This document shows positions 25,331 to 37,372 of a DNA stretch of 64,000 bases, in pieces. Location of the stretch: contig FJUW01000007.1 in NCBI GenBank assembly GCA_900074885.1, positions 2,145,051-2,209,050 of the forward strand, read 5' to 3'. The notes under the pieces are model-generated. The model searched no databases. It was not told the DNA's origin and was given only the letters and a program-made list of their open reading frames with translations. The position numbers and the translations under genes are program-made. Source of the DNA: Rhynchosporium graminicola. Its lineage: Eukaryota > Ascomycota > Leotiomycetes > Helotiales > Ploettnerulaceae. How positions within the stretch are numbered: the stretch's first letter is position 1; the number at the start of each line of letters is the position of its first letter.

Positions 25331-25565
25331 TGTGACGACTGGTCAGGTTTGGAGGTCTCTCCCTATTAGTAGAAACACTTACTGCTAAGCGAGATTACAC
25401 GAGTAGAGTTTGGGGGCCCCTTTTCATATATATACTTCTATTCTCTCTCTACTTCTTCACTCCTTAGTTATAGATTCTCAAGTAGTTCTTACTACTTCAT
25501 ATTCATAGTAATATAAGGTCTTATTACTCAGGTAGTTTTAAGACCTTTCTAGAGTAAGCGTTATA
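25331..25565 (+). repeat. 5' LTR of gypsy copy 1 (235 bp)
   Basis: Begins with an intact TGTGACGACTGG terminus and ends in TTATA where the 3' LTR has TCACA, two C-to-T changes. The body matches the 3' LTR apart from transitions. Confidence 0.92.
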
Positions 25566-25628
25566 TTATCTATAACTCTTTTACTTACGTCTAGGAAGAT
25601 AGTAAATATCTACTTATATCATACCTCT

Positions 25629-28600
25629 ATGCCTAGAGCTACTAAACGTAAGAGACTACGCTATATAGAGAAGGCTTATACTAAGTATAAACTTGAAGAA
25701 TAGTACCTAAACCGAAGTAACCTAAGTCTGATAAATCGACTACCGGTTCTCTGACTCCCTCTACTTCCTATTCTTCGGCGACTCGTAATACTCGCCGTAA
25801 CTTACCTCTCTCTATAGTAAAGAGTACTCGCGATGACGCCTCGTCCGAGTTAAGCTCCTTAACTCCTATTATAATTAACGAACTTACTAAGTCGCTAAAC
25901 CTCCCCGATAATACCCTTATATTAATAGTAACTATAAGTAACTTATAGGAAGACTACGCTTACTAGCTATAAGAGGCAGAAAGGAAGCTCGCGGAGGAGA
26001 GATAATTAAACGCTAACTTATCTATAGAATTACACTAGTTATAGGACGAGTTCCTAGAACTACGCTAGTTAACTACTTAGCGCTCTACTAAGTCTATATC
26101 GTTTAATAACGTTTAATCGCGTATAATACTACTATAGTTAATTAAAGAAGATAACGCTACTCTTACGCTTAATAATCGTTATCGAGAATAATCTACCGGA
26201 GGAATATCGTTAATATTATACGCTACGCGTATAGAGAAGATACTGAACCTTCTAAATAAGCTCTCTAATAGAATCGACTACTCTCTAAAACTCTAGGAAG
26301 TATAGATACGTAACGCCCTCCGGCGCTACTCTAGCTACTTTATTAACGAAAATCACTATAAAGATTAGTTACTTAACTAAACGGAAGGAATAGCTAGAAC
26401 TTACCTAGAACTCTTATTCTTAGAACTAGAATATAACGAAGAAAGCAATATAATCGATTCACTCGATATAATCACTTAACTCGTCTCTTTCTTATCTAAT
26501 CTATACGACTAATAAACTATAAGAGCTAGCTACTCCGCGCTAAAGATAGATTATAAGTAGATCTTCTGGACGTTCTACTACGAGTTTAGTACGCTAGCTT
26601 ATAAAGCTAGAGTAAATAATTAATCGACTTTGAAAATAGACTTATAAGAGAAGCTACTTATATAGCTATAGAAATAGCTCTTCTAATAGTACTAAACGTT
26701 AAGGATACTAGAAGAATATATTAAGGCTATATAAGCTGAAGACTAAGGTTAATTTATTAAAAAGACTTACTATTCCGAGTCTTCGGCTAAGGCTAGCGTA
26801 ACTCGGGAACGCCCTATAAATACCTCCTCTTAGCGCTATAGTACTAACTCTTCTTCTTATCTGCAAATTAGTCTTCCTACGCCTAAGAATACTAGTGCGA
26901 CTAGTAAATAAGTACTATACTCTGTACGAAACGATACGCCTCGTGTATAATCGCTAGCGAATACTCCTTATTACTTTACGCCTACCTTATACTTATACTT
27001 ATTGTTAGCTCGACCTAATACTCCGTATCGAATTAACGCAATTGACGCTAATAACGACGTTAATAGCGAGCTAGAAGATAATAATAACGAAGAAACGTAT
27101 GATAATACCTAAGAGTATATTAAACCGCTAGTAAAAGACTACGCCTAGGGAAAGACTCATTCCTAAGTAGTATAAAAGATATACGATATCTTAACCTTAC
27201 GAAGCTTCTTAGTAGTTAATCGTTTATTATACGTGCTACTCTTACTAAGAATAGACTCTCGTATAAGCTACTTGCACTTCTCGATTCTAGAGCTAATAGA
27301 TACTATTTTATTAATTATTCTTTTCTTAAATCCCTTTCCTTCTTCTTAAAACTTTTAATTTACTCTCTACTAAACGCAATTCCTATTAAAGGCTTTAATA
27401 GCGTTAATAGTAGTACTATTAGTTACTATACGATACTTAATTTAATAGTAGATCATCGCGTCCAGGTATTTACCCCCTTTCTTATTACTACTCTCGGAAA
27501 CTATAGTATCATACTCGGAAGGACCTGGCTTTCGGAATATTAAGTACTCTTAGATACCTCTAAATAATAGATTATTTAGCTATTATATACTCCTCCTAGT
27601 AACGTTTATAGCTCTCCGATCGAGATTAAGGACTTACGTAAACACTATACCTACTAGCGCTATTAACATAACGCTAACGAACGAAACGAACGCCTTAATC
27701 AGTTCTAAGAAGCGTATAAGGAATAGCGAAGCGCAGCTAACTCTCTTATTAATATTCGAGCTATTATTAACTCTATCTCTATTATTAAACGACTATTACT
27801 AGCTTAGAAGCGCATTTCTAAGGAGACTTATAGCTATAAAAATATCTAAAACTCTCCCCTAGAGAGTATTCTATAAGTAATTAACCCTCTGTTACTACCG
27901 CCGATTAGTTAGGACTGTTTCTCTAGTATTTATACTACTTATTATAGATACGACGAGCCTAAGTATTTATTACCTAAAGAATAAGAATAGAGTAGTAAAA
28001 AGAAGTCTTTATACTCTAGAGAAGCTACTAATATACGGCCGAAGTACGTATAATTCAGTAATATTATCGCTTATATCCCGCGTGAATCTCTACTTTAATC
28101 TTAATTAGAAGTCTCTATATTAAAGACCTACGTATAAGACTACGCCTATATAATTCATACTATAGACTAATAGTTGTTCGGAATACTATCTTGCGATATA
28201 ATAGAAGCTACTTAAAGTATAAAAATAGCTACTACGATATTTCGGAAGCGATAAAGATCACCTCGTATGCTTAGACCTCTTCTAGAGCTTCTTACGCTAG
28301 AGATTTATATAATTAGTAGCCTAGCTTTCTATCTCTTATATAAACGCTAGAAGTCTTCTAACGATAAGATCTTCTTTACTACTTTTCACGAGATAGATAA
28401 GCTTCTTAACGACTGAATCGTAGTTCAGTAATATAATACTACTATCGTATCTTTAACTATTAACTTTATAGAATATCGTAAAACCGCCTAGTAATTTACT
28501 ATTAGCTTAAGCGAATTAGATTCAGAACTATAGATCCCTTATAAGTATAGCTAGTAGGTATATATCTTTTCTAAGGAAGCTAGCGATATTCTCCCTCCTT

Positions 28601-31600
28601 ATCGCTTATACGATTACCGAATTGAGCTTAAGGAAAGAGCTAAGAAGAACTTTAAATACTCCCCCTTATATAAGATATTAGCTAAAGAACTTAAAGTCGT
28701 TAAGGCGTATATTACTAATAACTTAGCTAAAGGTTTCATTGAAGCTTCTTAAGTATTATACGCTATACTTATTCTTTTTATTAAGAAAGCTAATAGAAAT
28801 CTAAGATTCTATATCGACTTTCGTATACTTAATAACCTTACGAGGAAGGATTAATATCTACTACTATTGATCGATAAAACGCTAGCTAGAATCTCTACTA
28901 CTAAGATATTCACTAAACTAGATATTCGCTAAGCGTTCTACCGAATTCGAATAGATCTAGCTTCTAAAGAGTATACGACTTTCCGGACCTATTATAGTAT
29001 ATATAAGTATAAAGTACTCCCTTTCGGTCTGACTAACGGCCCTGCGATATACTAGCGATATATAAATAACGTCTTATTCGACTACTTAGACGACTTCTAT
29101 ATAGTATATCTAGACGATATTCTGATCTACTCTAACGACTTACTATAGTATTAATTATACGTACATAAGGTACTATAATAATTATAAGACGCTAGATTAT
29201 AAGCTGACCTTAAGAAGTATGAATTTAACGTTACTCGCACTAAATACCTTAGATTTATTATCTCTACTTCTAGGATCGAGGTAGACCCTAAGAAGGTTAA
29301 TATTATATAATCTTAGAATTACCTAACTATAGTTAAGGGCGTATAATTATTCTTAGGCTTTTATAACTTCTACTAACGATTTATTAAGGACTACGGAATT
29401 ATCGTAAAACCTCTTATATAACTTACTAAAAANNNNNNNNNNNNNNNNNNNNNNNNNNNNNNNNNNNNNNNNNNNNNNNNNNNNNNNNNNNNNNNNNNNN
29501 NNNNNNNNNNNNNNNNNNNNNNNNNNNNNNNNNNNNNNNNNNNNNNNNNNNNNNNNNNNNNNNNNNNNNNNNNNNNNNNNNNNNNNNNNNNNNNNNNNNN
29601 NNNNNNNNNNNNNNNNNNNNNNNNNNNNNNNNNNNNNNNNNNNNNNNNNNNNNNNNNNNNNNNNNNNNNNNNNNNNNNNNNNNNNNNNNNNNNNNNNNNN
29701 NNNNNNNNNNNNNNNNNNNNNNNNNNNNNNNNNNNNNNNNNNNNNNNNNNNNNNNNNNNNNNNNNNNNNNNNNNNNNNNNNNNNNNNNNNNNNNNNNNNN
29801 NNNNNNNNNNNNNNNNNNNNNNNNNNNNNNNNNNNNNNNNNNNNNNNNNNNNNNNNNNNNNNNNNNNNNNNNNNNNNNNNNNNNNNNNNNNNNNNNNNNN
29901 NNNNNNNNNNNNNNNNNNNNNNNNNNNNNNNNNNNNNNNNNNNNNNNNNNNNNNNNNNNNNNNNNNNNNNNNNNNNNNNNNNTTCTAAAGAGTATACGAC
30001 TTTCCGGACCTATTATAGTATATATAAGTATAAAGTACTCCCTTTCGGTCTGACTAACGGCCCTGCGATATACTAGCGATATATAAATAACGTCTTATTC
30101 GACTACTTAGACGACTTCTATATAGTATATCTAGACGATATTCTGATCTACTCTAACGACTTACTATAGTATTAATTATACGTACATAAGGTACTATAAT
30201 AATTATAAGACGCTAGATTATAAGCTGACCTTAAGAAGTATGAATTTAACGTTACTCGCACTAAATACCTTAGATTTATTATCTCTACTTCTAGGATCGA
30301 GGTAGACCCTAAGAAGGTTAATATTATATAATCTTAGAATTACCTAACTATAGTTAAGGGCGTATAATTATTCTTAGGCTTTTATAACTTCTACTAACGA
30401 TTTATTAAGGACTATAGAATTATCGTAAAACCTCTTATATAACTTACTAAAAATAATATATTATTTCGGTTCGCTAGGGAGTATAAAGATGCCTTTGATC
30501 ACCTAAAGTATGCTCTTACTTCGGTACTACTCCTCTACTACTATTAGTAATATCTACCTTATATAATCGAAACAGACGCTAGTAATAGAGTAATAGCAGG
30601 TATGCTATCGTAATAGCATAACGAAAACTAGTTCCTAGTAGCTTACTTCTCTAAGACTATACTACCTGCCGAGCTTAATTACGCTATTTATAATAAGGAA
30701 ATACTCGTAATTATACGATCTTTTAGTAACTAGAGATCTAAGCTTATAGGCGTACTGTATTAGGTCCGCGTCGTTACTAATTATAAAGCTCTTAAGTACT
30801 TCATAACTTCTAAATAGCTAAACGCACGATAAGCCCGATAGGCTAAGCTACTCGCAGATTATAACTTTATAATCACTTATCGACTTAGGAAGTATAATCT
30901 ACTCGCTGACGCTCTCTCTCGCAGAACAAATGAATTAGACGACTAGAATAACGCTAAAAGAACTTAGCGTTTATAGTAGCTACTACGCGAAGACTAAATC
31001 GATCTAGTACTACTTATAAGTAACCTCCGGAATAGCTCTGACTCTATAGATAACTTTAAGCTTATTAATACCTTAGAAGTCGCCGACCTATCGCTAGTCT
31101 TTTCCATAGTATAGTAAGTACTTAACGCTAATCGCACTATGCTATTACTCTAAGCCCTACGGAAATAAGCTCTCTCTACTACTCCTAGAAAACTAATTAT
31201 AGAAAAAGATCTTCTACTCTATAAAGGAAGATTAATCGTACCTGATATCTTATACTTTCGCACGCTACTTATACGCGAAGTATACGACTGATTAGAGACT
31301 ACTTATCTAAGTGCAAGGAAGACCTTATAACTACTAGTATTATAATACTAGTAGTATAGAATCGCTTTAACTATTAACTAGTACTACTATAACTATTATA
31401 TTTACTGACGAATTTAAGTGCCGCGTGATAAGAAACCGGGCCTCCTCTAACCTCTGCTTATACTATTATATCTATAGGAGTATATTATAGTCGACTACTA
31501 TAGCTTTAATTGTAATAAATATAGTTACGATAACGTTCTTATATTTATCGACTGTTTTAGTAAATAAGTAATTAGTATTCTATGCCGAAAGACCTCTGAT

Positions 31601-32643
31601 ACGCGCGACCTTATAAAGCTTTACTTATACTATATATACTGCTATTTCGGAGCTCTATTAATAATTACCTCTAATAGAGGGCTTTAATTCGTTTCCTGTT
31701 TTTAGACTGTAGTTATTATAATTCTTAGTACTAAAAGATAGCTTTCTATAGTAGACTACCTATAAATAGATAGCTAAATAGAGATCTATAACTAATATCT
31801 CTAACGCAGATTATAACTTTTTATCTCTTACTATTAAGATAACTAGTCGGAATTCTTACTTATTATAGACTACGCCTAGATAACTCTCTCTTACGAATCC
31901 CTTAGAGGTCTCTTACCCTTTAAAGTTATTTATAGATATATACCTCGCATTAATTAGAATTAGAAAGACTTACCTGATTCTACTATACCTGCTGATAAGT
32001 TGAATACTTAGTAAGCTCTAGATTACGCTAATCGCTTACGCGACGCCTAGACTACCGCTTAATCTAGCCTCTAATGTATATAAGCTAAGATATCCTAATC
32101 CTATAATCGCTTACGCTATAAAGTCGACTTTACTATAGACGACCTTATCTAGCTAGATATACGCTACTTTACGAGCACTTAACCTAGTAAAAAACTCGAC
32201 TTCCTGACTAATAGACCTTTCCGTGTAATTAAAAAGGTCGGAAGCTCTTATCGACTAGAGCTCCCTACTAGTATAAAAGTATATAACGTATTCCTTGCTG
32301 CTAAGCTACGGAAGTATCTAAATGACCCCTTACTAGGATAAACCTTACTACTGCTACTACTTATTAATATTACTAGTAACGATAAATAGGAGATCGAAGA
32401 TATACTTACGTGCCGCAAGCAGCGCAATAGCCTCTTATACTAAGTTTCCTAGTTAAATTAAGACGTCGATCTTATATAGTATAACGCTATAGATATTAAA
32501 TACGCTCCTACTAAGCTATAATAATTCCACCTTAATAACCTAACGTAAGCTAGACCTCTTACTAGACTACCTAATTAGCTAAAAGCTTTCTATAATAGAA
32601 TTAATAATTATAATTACCTTAATAGTAATAAGGAGATAGACTA
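25629..32643 (+). pseudogene. gag-pol of chromodomain gypsy copy 1, RIP-inactivated
   Basis: The frame opens with ATG at 25629 (MPRATKRKRLRYIEKAY), followed by a Gag-like helical region without a clear zinc knuckle. The aspartic protease near 27285 shows LLDSRA where LLDSGA is expected, a G-to-A change. The reverse transcriptase has an intact YLDD at 29107-29118. RNase H follows (ETDAS near 30570). The integrase shows FIDCFSK near 31545 and TSNRG where TSDRG is expected. A chromodomain sits near the end (EDILTCRKQRNSLLY at about 32395-32440, then KYAPTKL). Numerous TAA/TAG codons interrupt the frame. The scaffold gap and duplication lie within reverse transcriptase. Confidence 0.88.
29433..29982. 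other. Scaffold gap (550 N) flanked by 471-bp duplicate; likely misassembly
   Basis: The 471 bp before the gap (28962-29432) recur almost identically after it (29983-30453) with an offset of 1021 bp. I saw one small difference (CTACGGAAT versus CTATAGAAT). The two contig ends overlap and should be joined without a gap. Confidence 0.93.
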
Positions 32644-32680
32644 ACGCTCGAGGGCGAGCTTTTTTCGGAGGGGGAGGTAG

Positions 32681-32915
32681 TATAACGACTAGTCAGGTTT
32701 GGAGGTCTCTCCCTATTGGTAGAAATACTTACTGCTAAGCGAGATTACACGAGTAGAGTTTAGGGGCCCCTTTTCATATATATACTTCTATTCTCTCTCT
32801 ACTTCTTTACTCCTTAGTTATAGATTCTCAAGTAGTTCTTACTACTTTATATTCATAGTAATATGAGGTCTTATTACTCAGGTAGTTTTGAGACCTTTCT
32901 AGAGCAAGCGTCACA
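32681..32915 (+). repeat. 3' LTR of gypsy copy 1 (235 bp)
   Basis: Same length as the 5' LTR. The left terminus reads TATAACGACTAG where the 5' LTR has TGTGACGACTGG, all G-to-A changes. The right terminus GCGTCACA is intact and adjoins target duplication CGAGG. Confidence 0.92.
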
Positions 32916-33435
32916 CGAGGCGCTATAAGGAAAGGACTCGGTTTAGGTAATAATTATTATAGTATCTCTAGGTGTTCTTAAATAAGGGATATAGAGAGGC
33001 CGGCAAAAGATGATCAGGGCCTCCTTTTCTATACTATTTACTCTAATTCGGGTATTATAGATAAAAATCTCCCCTAGGGGTCTCTTAAGCGGTTATTCCT
33101 CCCTCGGGTACTATTTCCTCTAGTATTAGAGCTTCTAATATAGTAGTATATAAAGTATACTACTAGTAAACTTCTATAAGTCTCTGGCGAATCGCAGGAA
33201 GTTCTGACTCGTATATAAAGAGTTAGTTAAAAGATAAGGTATAAGTAATCCGGAGAGAATAAGGTTAAGAGATTAGTACGGGGAGTCGTACTATACTACC
33301 TTATAAGGTAGCGGTAGAGTTATACTATAATAATAGAGCGCGAAGCGCTAGGGAAGTGAGAGTGATTATAGTAGAATTAAATAAATTAAGTAGTTTAAAG
33401 ACTTAAGTTACTTTACTTTCTTAGAATTACTACTA

Positions 33436-33576
33436 TATTATAGTATAGTCCTAGATTATAAAGTAGAAAAGTCTTTATTCTTCTAAATGCTATAGTACGA
33501 GGGGCTATCTAAGTAGTGATAACTAATAGATACTAAGTGTCTGTCCCTGTCCCGTGATATGTCCTGTCCCGTGATA
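33436..33576 (-). repeat. 5' LTR of outer gypsy element (141 bp)
   Basis: Right-hand LTR, ending in CCCGTGATA and followed by target duplication TAGGT (33577-33581). Because the element is on the minus strand this is the 5' LTR. The leader and start of gag lie at 32921-33435. Confidence 0.9.
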
Positions 33577-33581
33577 TAGGT

Positions 33582-34391
33582 CTATTTACCAAAAGATCAG
33601 TTCTTCGGTGTGTATCGAAAGACCTGCTACAACAATACAAAACTAATGATAATCCGTAGGTCTGACGTGAATTGTACGAAGGCTTTGGTATTGATCCGTC
33701 ATATAGCCTGTTCGATACTGGAGGGCGGACTTTGCTGACACGAGCACTCGAAGTTCTAGGAAAGGATCATGCTTTGATCACAAGAGCGTCCTCTTCTCCA
33801 GAGTTTCTAGTAAGAAGGGTCTCGGAGTATTGAGCGAATGACTGAATAAATCTTTCCGAGTTTGAAGCTGCTTGCCCCCCATAATTACTGAAATCGTGGA
33901 GTGACCGGGGAGGCACAAGGACTAGAAATTCGAGACAGCGACGAGCTATACACCACAGAAAAAACTCTCTTGGTTCTCTCCAATATTTGGGGTCCAAGCA
34001 AATTCGCAACATCAGGATGTATCGCAGCCACAATTGACCTCGACAATCATCTACACGGGGTATGTTACAACGCTCGACTTATGTACAAGCTTGTGACCAG
34101 ACTCCAAGGAGAGTACCGGGAAGGGCGGTTATAGAGATATCACGTTGAAGTTGGTTGCGGTAGATCATATTGCAAGCAACTAGCAGAACTTTACATGTTT
34201 CAAATCATCTTTCTCTAAAATCGACATCATTATATATGAAATTAACCCCAAAACTAGCATAAATATGTCTTCCTGTGCCACTCAGGCCGAAAAATTCCTT
34301 CATAAACGCGTACCATCAAATCTCAAGACCCATAGTTGCTATGTCCCTGAGAAGAATTCAAGAAACCTTAGTCTGCGAAACGTCAAGATTA
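33582..34391. other. Intergenic, nothing recognised
   Basis: Host-like sequence between the retrotransposon and the next gene. Short frames on both strands (33767-34134) overlap each other and have no family signature. Confidence 0.45.
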
Positions 34392-35710
34392 TTAAGGGCA
34401 GTATGACATCAGGTTGTTAGGCCGTATTTCAATGCAACCTCGAGCATTTCTTCGCTGGCAAATTCCATGTAAATCTACCATATCGAATCAGTAAAGCGCG
34501 TTCGAAGGCTTCATAAAACAAAAGCTATAACAAGAGATGGTGGTACTTACATGGGCCCCCATCCACACCATTGGGCAGAGGTGTGTGGGCTTCCCACGCA
34601 CTTTGCTGGTCAGTCATGCAATGCGTTCTCTGATCTGAAGCAATAGCAGATAGCTGCAAGTAAGTTAGCAGATTCTAACAATTTAAATGTTGATGGACTT
34701 ACGGTTATCACTCCCTTGAAAACTTGAAAGTGTGGTCTGTACCACATTTCGCAACGAGTTTTAGGATAGCAGAAGCCTCCGTAGGTGTAGGTGTTTGAAA
34801 CACTACGATTCATGAGTAAGGGTAAGATTCTTGCATTATGGACAAGAAAGATTGCTGACCTGTCTGGAACCCTGGTAACACTGAAACCGGCATCCTTCAA
34901 AATTCTTGTTGCCTGGTGCAGGAATCCTCTACCCCACTAAAACCAATTATCAATATCTTAGCGTATAAGTTCGTAGGAATTATAGGACTCATACAGTCTG
35001 AAGATCAATTTTGGAACTGAAGGCGACCGAAGCTGGGGCGGTTCTCGTTACTCCATGGGTGATAGTTCCAGGCCCACAGATCGCTTCCTCCTCATAGTGG
35101 AACAAGCCATAGACACTGCGGTTAATAGTTGATACGGTCGTGCGAGTGTATGTATAGGTGCAGCCAGGTTGACACCAATTTTGTTTTTCGTACTCCCAGC
35201 ATTCGTTAGGGAGACCTCCTCTTTTCAAAAGATCACGGGGCTGGGTTCCATGGCCTCTATGTGCAATTCCTAGATCGCGAGAGACAAATACCTCACTGTG
35301 GAATATCAGAACTTATTCACCCCGCTGATAATCTCTACATACCGGAGATATTCGACTTCATTGTCCGAAAGTGAGTGACTACCATTCAAGTGAAGATATT
35401 CGTCTCCATTAAACACGTAGTTCCGAAGCTGGTCTACCGAAAGATGTTCCAGATCAAAATCCTGGAACTTCAAAGTCTTGCCGTCGATCACAGTTGTCTT
35501 AATGATCATAGGAACTCCTTCATACAACGAGCTATCGATATCCCAATTCTCGAAGTCGAACGGAACGTAAGGCTTGAGGGCTCCTGTGTCCGGGTCCTTA
35601 TATTCGTATTGACTTGGCGGAGAAAGTTCGAGAGTAACATTGCTTGGATAAGAATTGACTCTCATAACAAAGCCGAAAAGAGCCACAGCGTAGATTGAAA
35701 AGGGAGACAT
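34392..35710 (-). CDS. Predicted secreted protein, five exons, unknown family
   Basis: Exon 1 (35343-35710) starts MSPFSIYAVALFGFVMRVNS, a clear signal peptide, and ends at a GTATGT donor. Further exons joined in frame are 34995-35295 (acceptor CCACAG, donor GTATGA), 34703-34936 (TTTTAG, donor GTAAGT), 34551-34653 (TTGCAG, donor GTAAGT) and 34392-34474 (GGTAG). The joined product is about 362 residues. Exon 2 carries a Cys-rich segment (ECWEYEKQNWCQPGC) followed by a TYTYTRTTVS stretch. A similar SNTYTYGGFCYP segment occurs in exon 3, suggesting an internal duplication. Asn-glycosylation sites are present. The last exon is the least certain, and a 57-nt in-frame stretch in exon 3 could be a further intron. 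The stop-free joins over four introns make the gene credible. I recognise no family or function. It lies in a gene-poor island between transposon blocks. Confidence 0.65.
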
Positions 35711-36010
35711 GATGTGCTATTAGTGCGATGTGTGCTTGAGTTGTTCAATGTCGATGTTGGTACTTTCAAATACTTCGATACCGAAGAGCAGAAGAATGTT
35801 ATATACTAATTGCCCTCCAAATGCGCTTAGAGGAGCACATATATTTGGCTTAGTTCGAATATAGCCCTTTTTGTCCTGACCTCTAAGCTACGCGAAATAA
35901 CCCACTGATGTCAAGGATGACTCCGGGAGAGGATTAAGGATATCAGGGTTCAGAAAGTAGCCTCGTAGAGAGCTCAAGTTTCTATGTGAAGTTATTTCAA
36001 ATTGGTATAT

Positions 36011-36262
36011 TATAGCCAGTCATGACTTCACGTGGATTTTCGATAACTTAAACTCAAAAAATTTGAAATACCTAGAAAACATTGATCTTCAATCAGATCT
36101 TATAGCCTAGCACAAAATTTTGAAGCAGAACTTCGAGTCCATATGCCATAGCCAATAGCAGATTTGTAATAAGCTCACGTGGGTTTTTTGATGATCTTGA
36201 AACGAAATACTATAGCCAATGGCTGATTTAAAATAAGCTCACGTGGGTTGTTTGATAAGCTT
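36011..36262. promoter_or_regulatory. Three repeated TATAGCCA(A/G)T ... CACGTG modules
   Basis: Modules at 36011-36034, about 36148-36181 and 36211-36245 each have a (T)ATAGCCAAT-like box followed by CACGTG and then GGRTT. The gap between CCAAT and CACGTG is 8 bp in the first and 19 bp in the other two. A GATAA/GATGA-CTT tail follows each. They resemble a CCAAT box paired with an E-box, upstream of two divergently placed secreted-protein genes. No binding is shown, and they may instead be remnants of a short repeat. Confidence 0.4.
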
Positions 36263-36423
36263 AATTGCGCTAAGACGTGATGCAAAGAACACAACTACAC
36301 GACTGAAGCTTTAAAAACCAAAGGATATTTGATTATTTTTTTATACTTTACAAAATAACTTCAACATCACTTTTATTATCAGGATAGCTTCACTAGGTCA
36401 ACGTCATAATCCGGCTCTCTTGA

Positions 36424-36456
36424 AACATGAATTCTAAACATGAATTCTAAACATGA
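36424..36456. repeat. Short tandem repeat, 14-bp unit
   Basis: ACATGAATTCTAA recurs twice in direct succession, followed by a partial third copy (ACATGAAGTTCT). Confidence 0.7.
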
Positions 36457-36893
36457 AGTTCTCAATAGGAAGTAATAGTAGGGACGTAGCCTTTAAATAA
36501 TCATATGGAAAGGAGTGTAGGAAGAGTATTTTCTTTTGCGCCAAGGAATTTTCACATATGAAATGTGGAATTAGAAATAGGAATTGTCCAGCTCTGTAAT
36601 CTAGGAAAATCACGGATCGTACGATTTCGACTCAGATCCCAACGAGTACCATCCCTCCCCCTGGTTACTTAGTCTGTCAAGGCGAAGAAAACCTACGCCA
36701 CGGCTTCTGGCCAATGCGGGGAATAGAATCTGTCAGGAACTGGATCAATCTCACGATCTCCATTTTGCAAGAAACCAGGTGGGGGACAGTAGAAGTAAGA
36801 TTCAACTTACTACTCTATTGGGATCAACTCGTCGTAAAGTTAGATGGCCCGATGAGAAGAAAAAGGTTACTAAGCTTAACATGAATTAACATG

Positions 36894-36952
36894 TTATAGC
36901 CAATCATAAGTTCACGTGGATTATGTGGCAGGTTGATTTAGATGAACACGTG
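36894..36952. promoter_or_regulatory. Fourth CCAAT ... CACGTG module plus extra CACGTG
   Basis: TATAGCCAAT at about 36895 is followed after 8 bp by CACGTG (36913-36918) and GGATT, as in the first module. A further CACGTG lies at 36947-36952. Confidence 0.4.
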
Positions 36953-37301
36953 GGCTAGAATGTATTCAAACCTCCGGCAGATAGTGCGATCGTGGAGTTT
37001 GAATTTTTTTGTAAAGCTTAACTAAAAATACAGAGGTGTAATCTGTAGGGAGCTCCCGGTGGAGATAATTGCTCGCACACCAAAAATTTTCCCAACGAAA
37101 ACGTGCTGTAGGACTCTGACAAGGAGAGGAATTCATTTGAGATACAATTGCTGTACTCCTTTCGAGTAAATTTGCACTTTCCAGCACAACTTCGATCGCA
37201 GAATTGTATCACCAGAGTGTGATGAAATAAGGGGTCTCGTTAAGACATTCCGTGTTCTCGCCTGTTTGGTATGCGAGTAGATTACGACCACAGGGAAGTT
37301 C

Positions 37302-37372
37302 AATTATGGCTCACCGCTTTCATTGTGCTTATACAAAATCTCATGTCCTGCTGTGGGCGGTGAGCCATAATT
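37302..37372. repeat. Perfect 16-bp inverted repeat with 39-bp loop
   Basis: AATTATGGCTCACCGC at 37302-37317 is matched by its exact reverse complement at 37357-37372. The arms could form a hairpin in DNA or RNA, or be the ends of a tiny inverted-repeat element. Confidence 0.75.

Larger units (their letters stand above)
25331..32915 (+). mobile_element. Chromodomain Ty3/gypsy retrotransposon, copy 1, nested in the outer gypsy; contains scaffold gap
   Basis: 235-bp LTRs start TGTGACGACTGG and end AGCGTCACA (3' LTR end intact). The target duplication is CGAGG (25326-25330 and 32916-32920). A polypurine tract (GGAGGGGGAGG, about 32667-32677) precedes the 3' LTR, so coding is on plus. As assembled it measures 7585 bp, but 1021 bp of that is a gap plus a duplicate (see the gap entry), so the real length is 6564 bp, equal to copy 2 after correcting for its LTR duplications. 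The element inserted into gag of the outer element and is the younger of the two. Confidence 0.93.
15851..33576 (-). mobile_element. Outer Ty3/gypsy LTR retrotransposon, about 10.1 kb without its insert, RIP-degraded
   Basis: Two 141-bp LTRs bound the element. It is flanked by a 5-bp target duplication TAGGT (15846-15850 and 33577-33581). The coding strand is minus: a polypurine tract (plus-strand CTCCCCCCC at 15993-16001) abuts the left LTR, which is therefore the 3' LTR. Reverse transcriptase, RNase H and integrase are read in that order from right to left, the gypsy order. The element is interrupted at 25331 by a second gypsy element. Taking that out (7585 bp plus 5-bp duplication) leaves 10,136 bp, long for 141-bp LTRs. 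The excess is a long extra reading frame after pol (about 16.06-18.69 kb). All frames are riddled with TAA/TAG, so the copy is dead. Confidence 0.9.
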
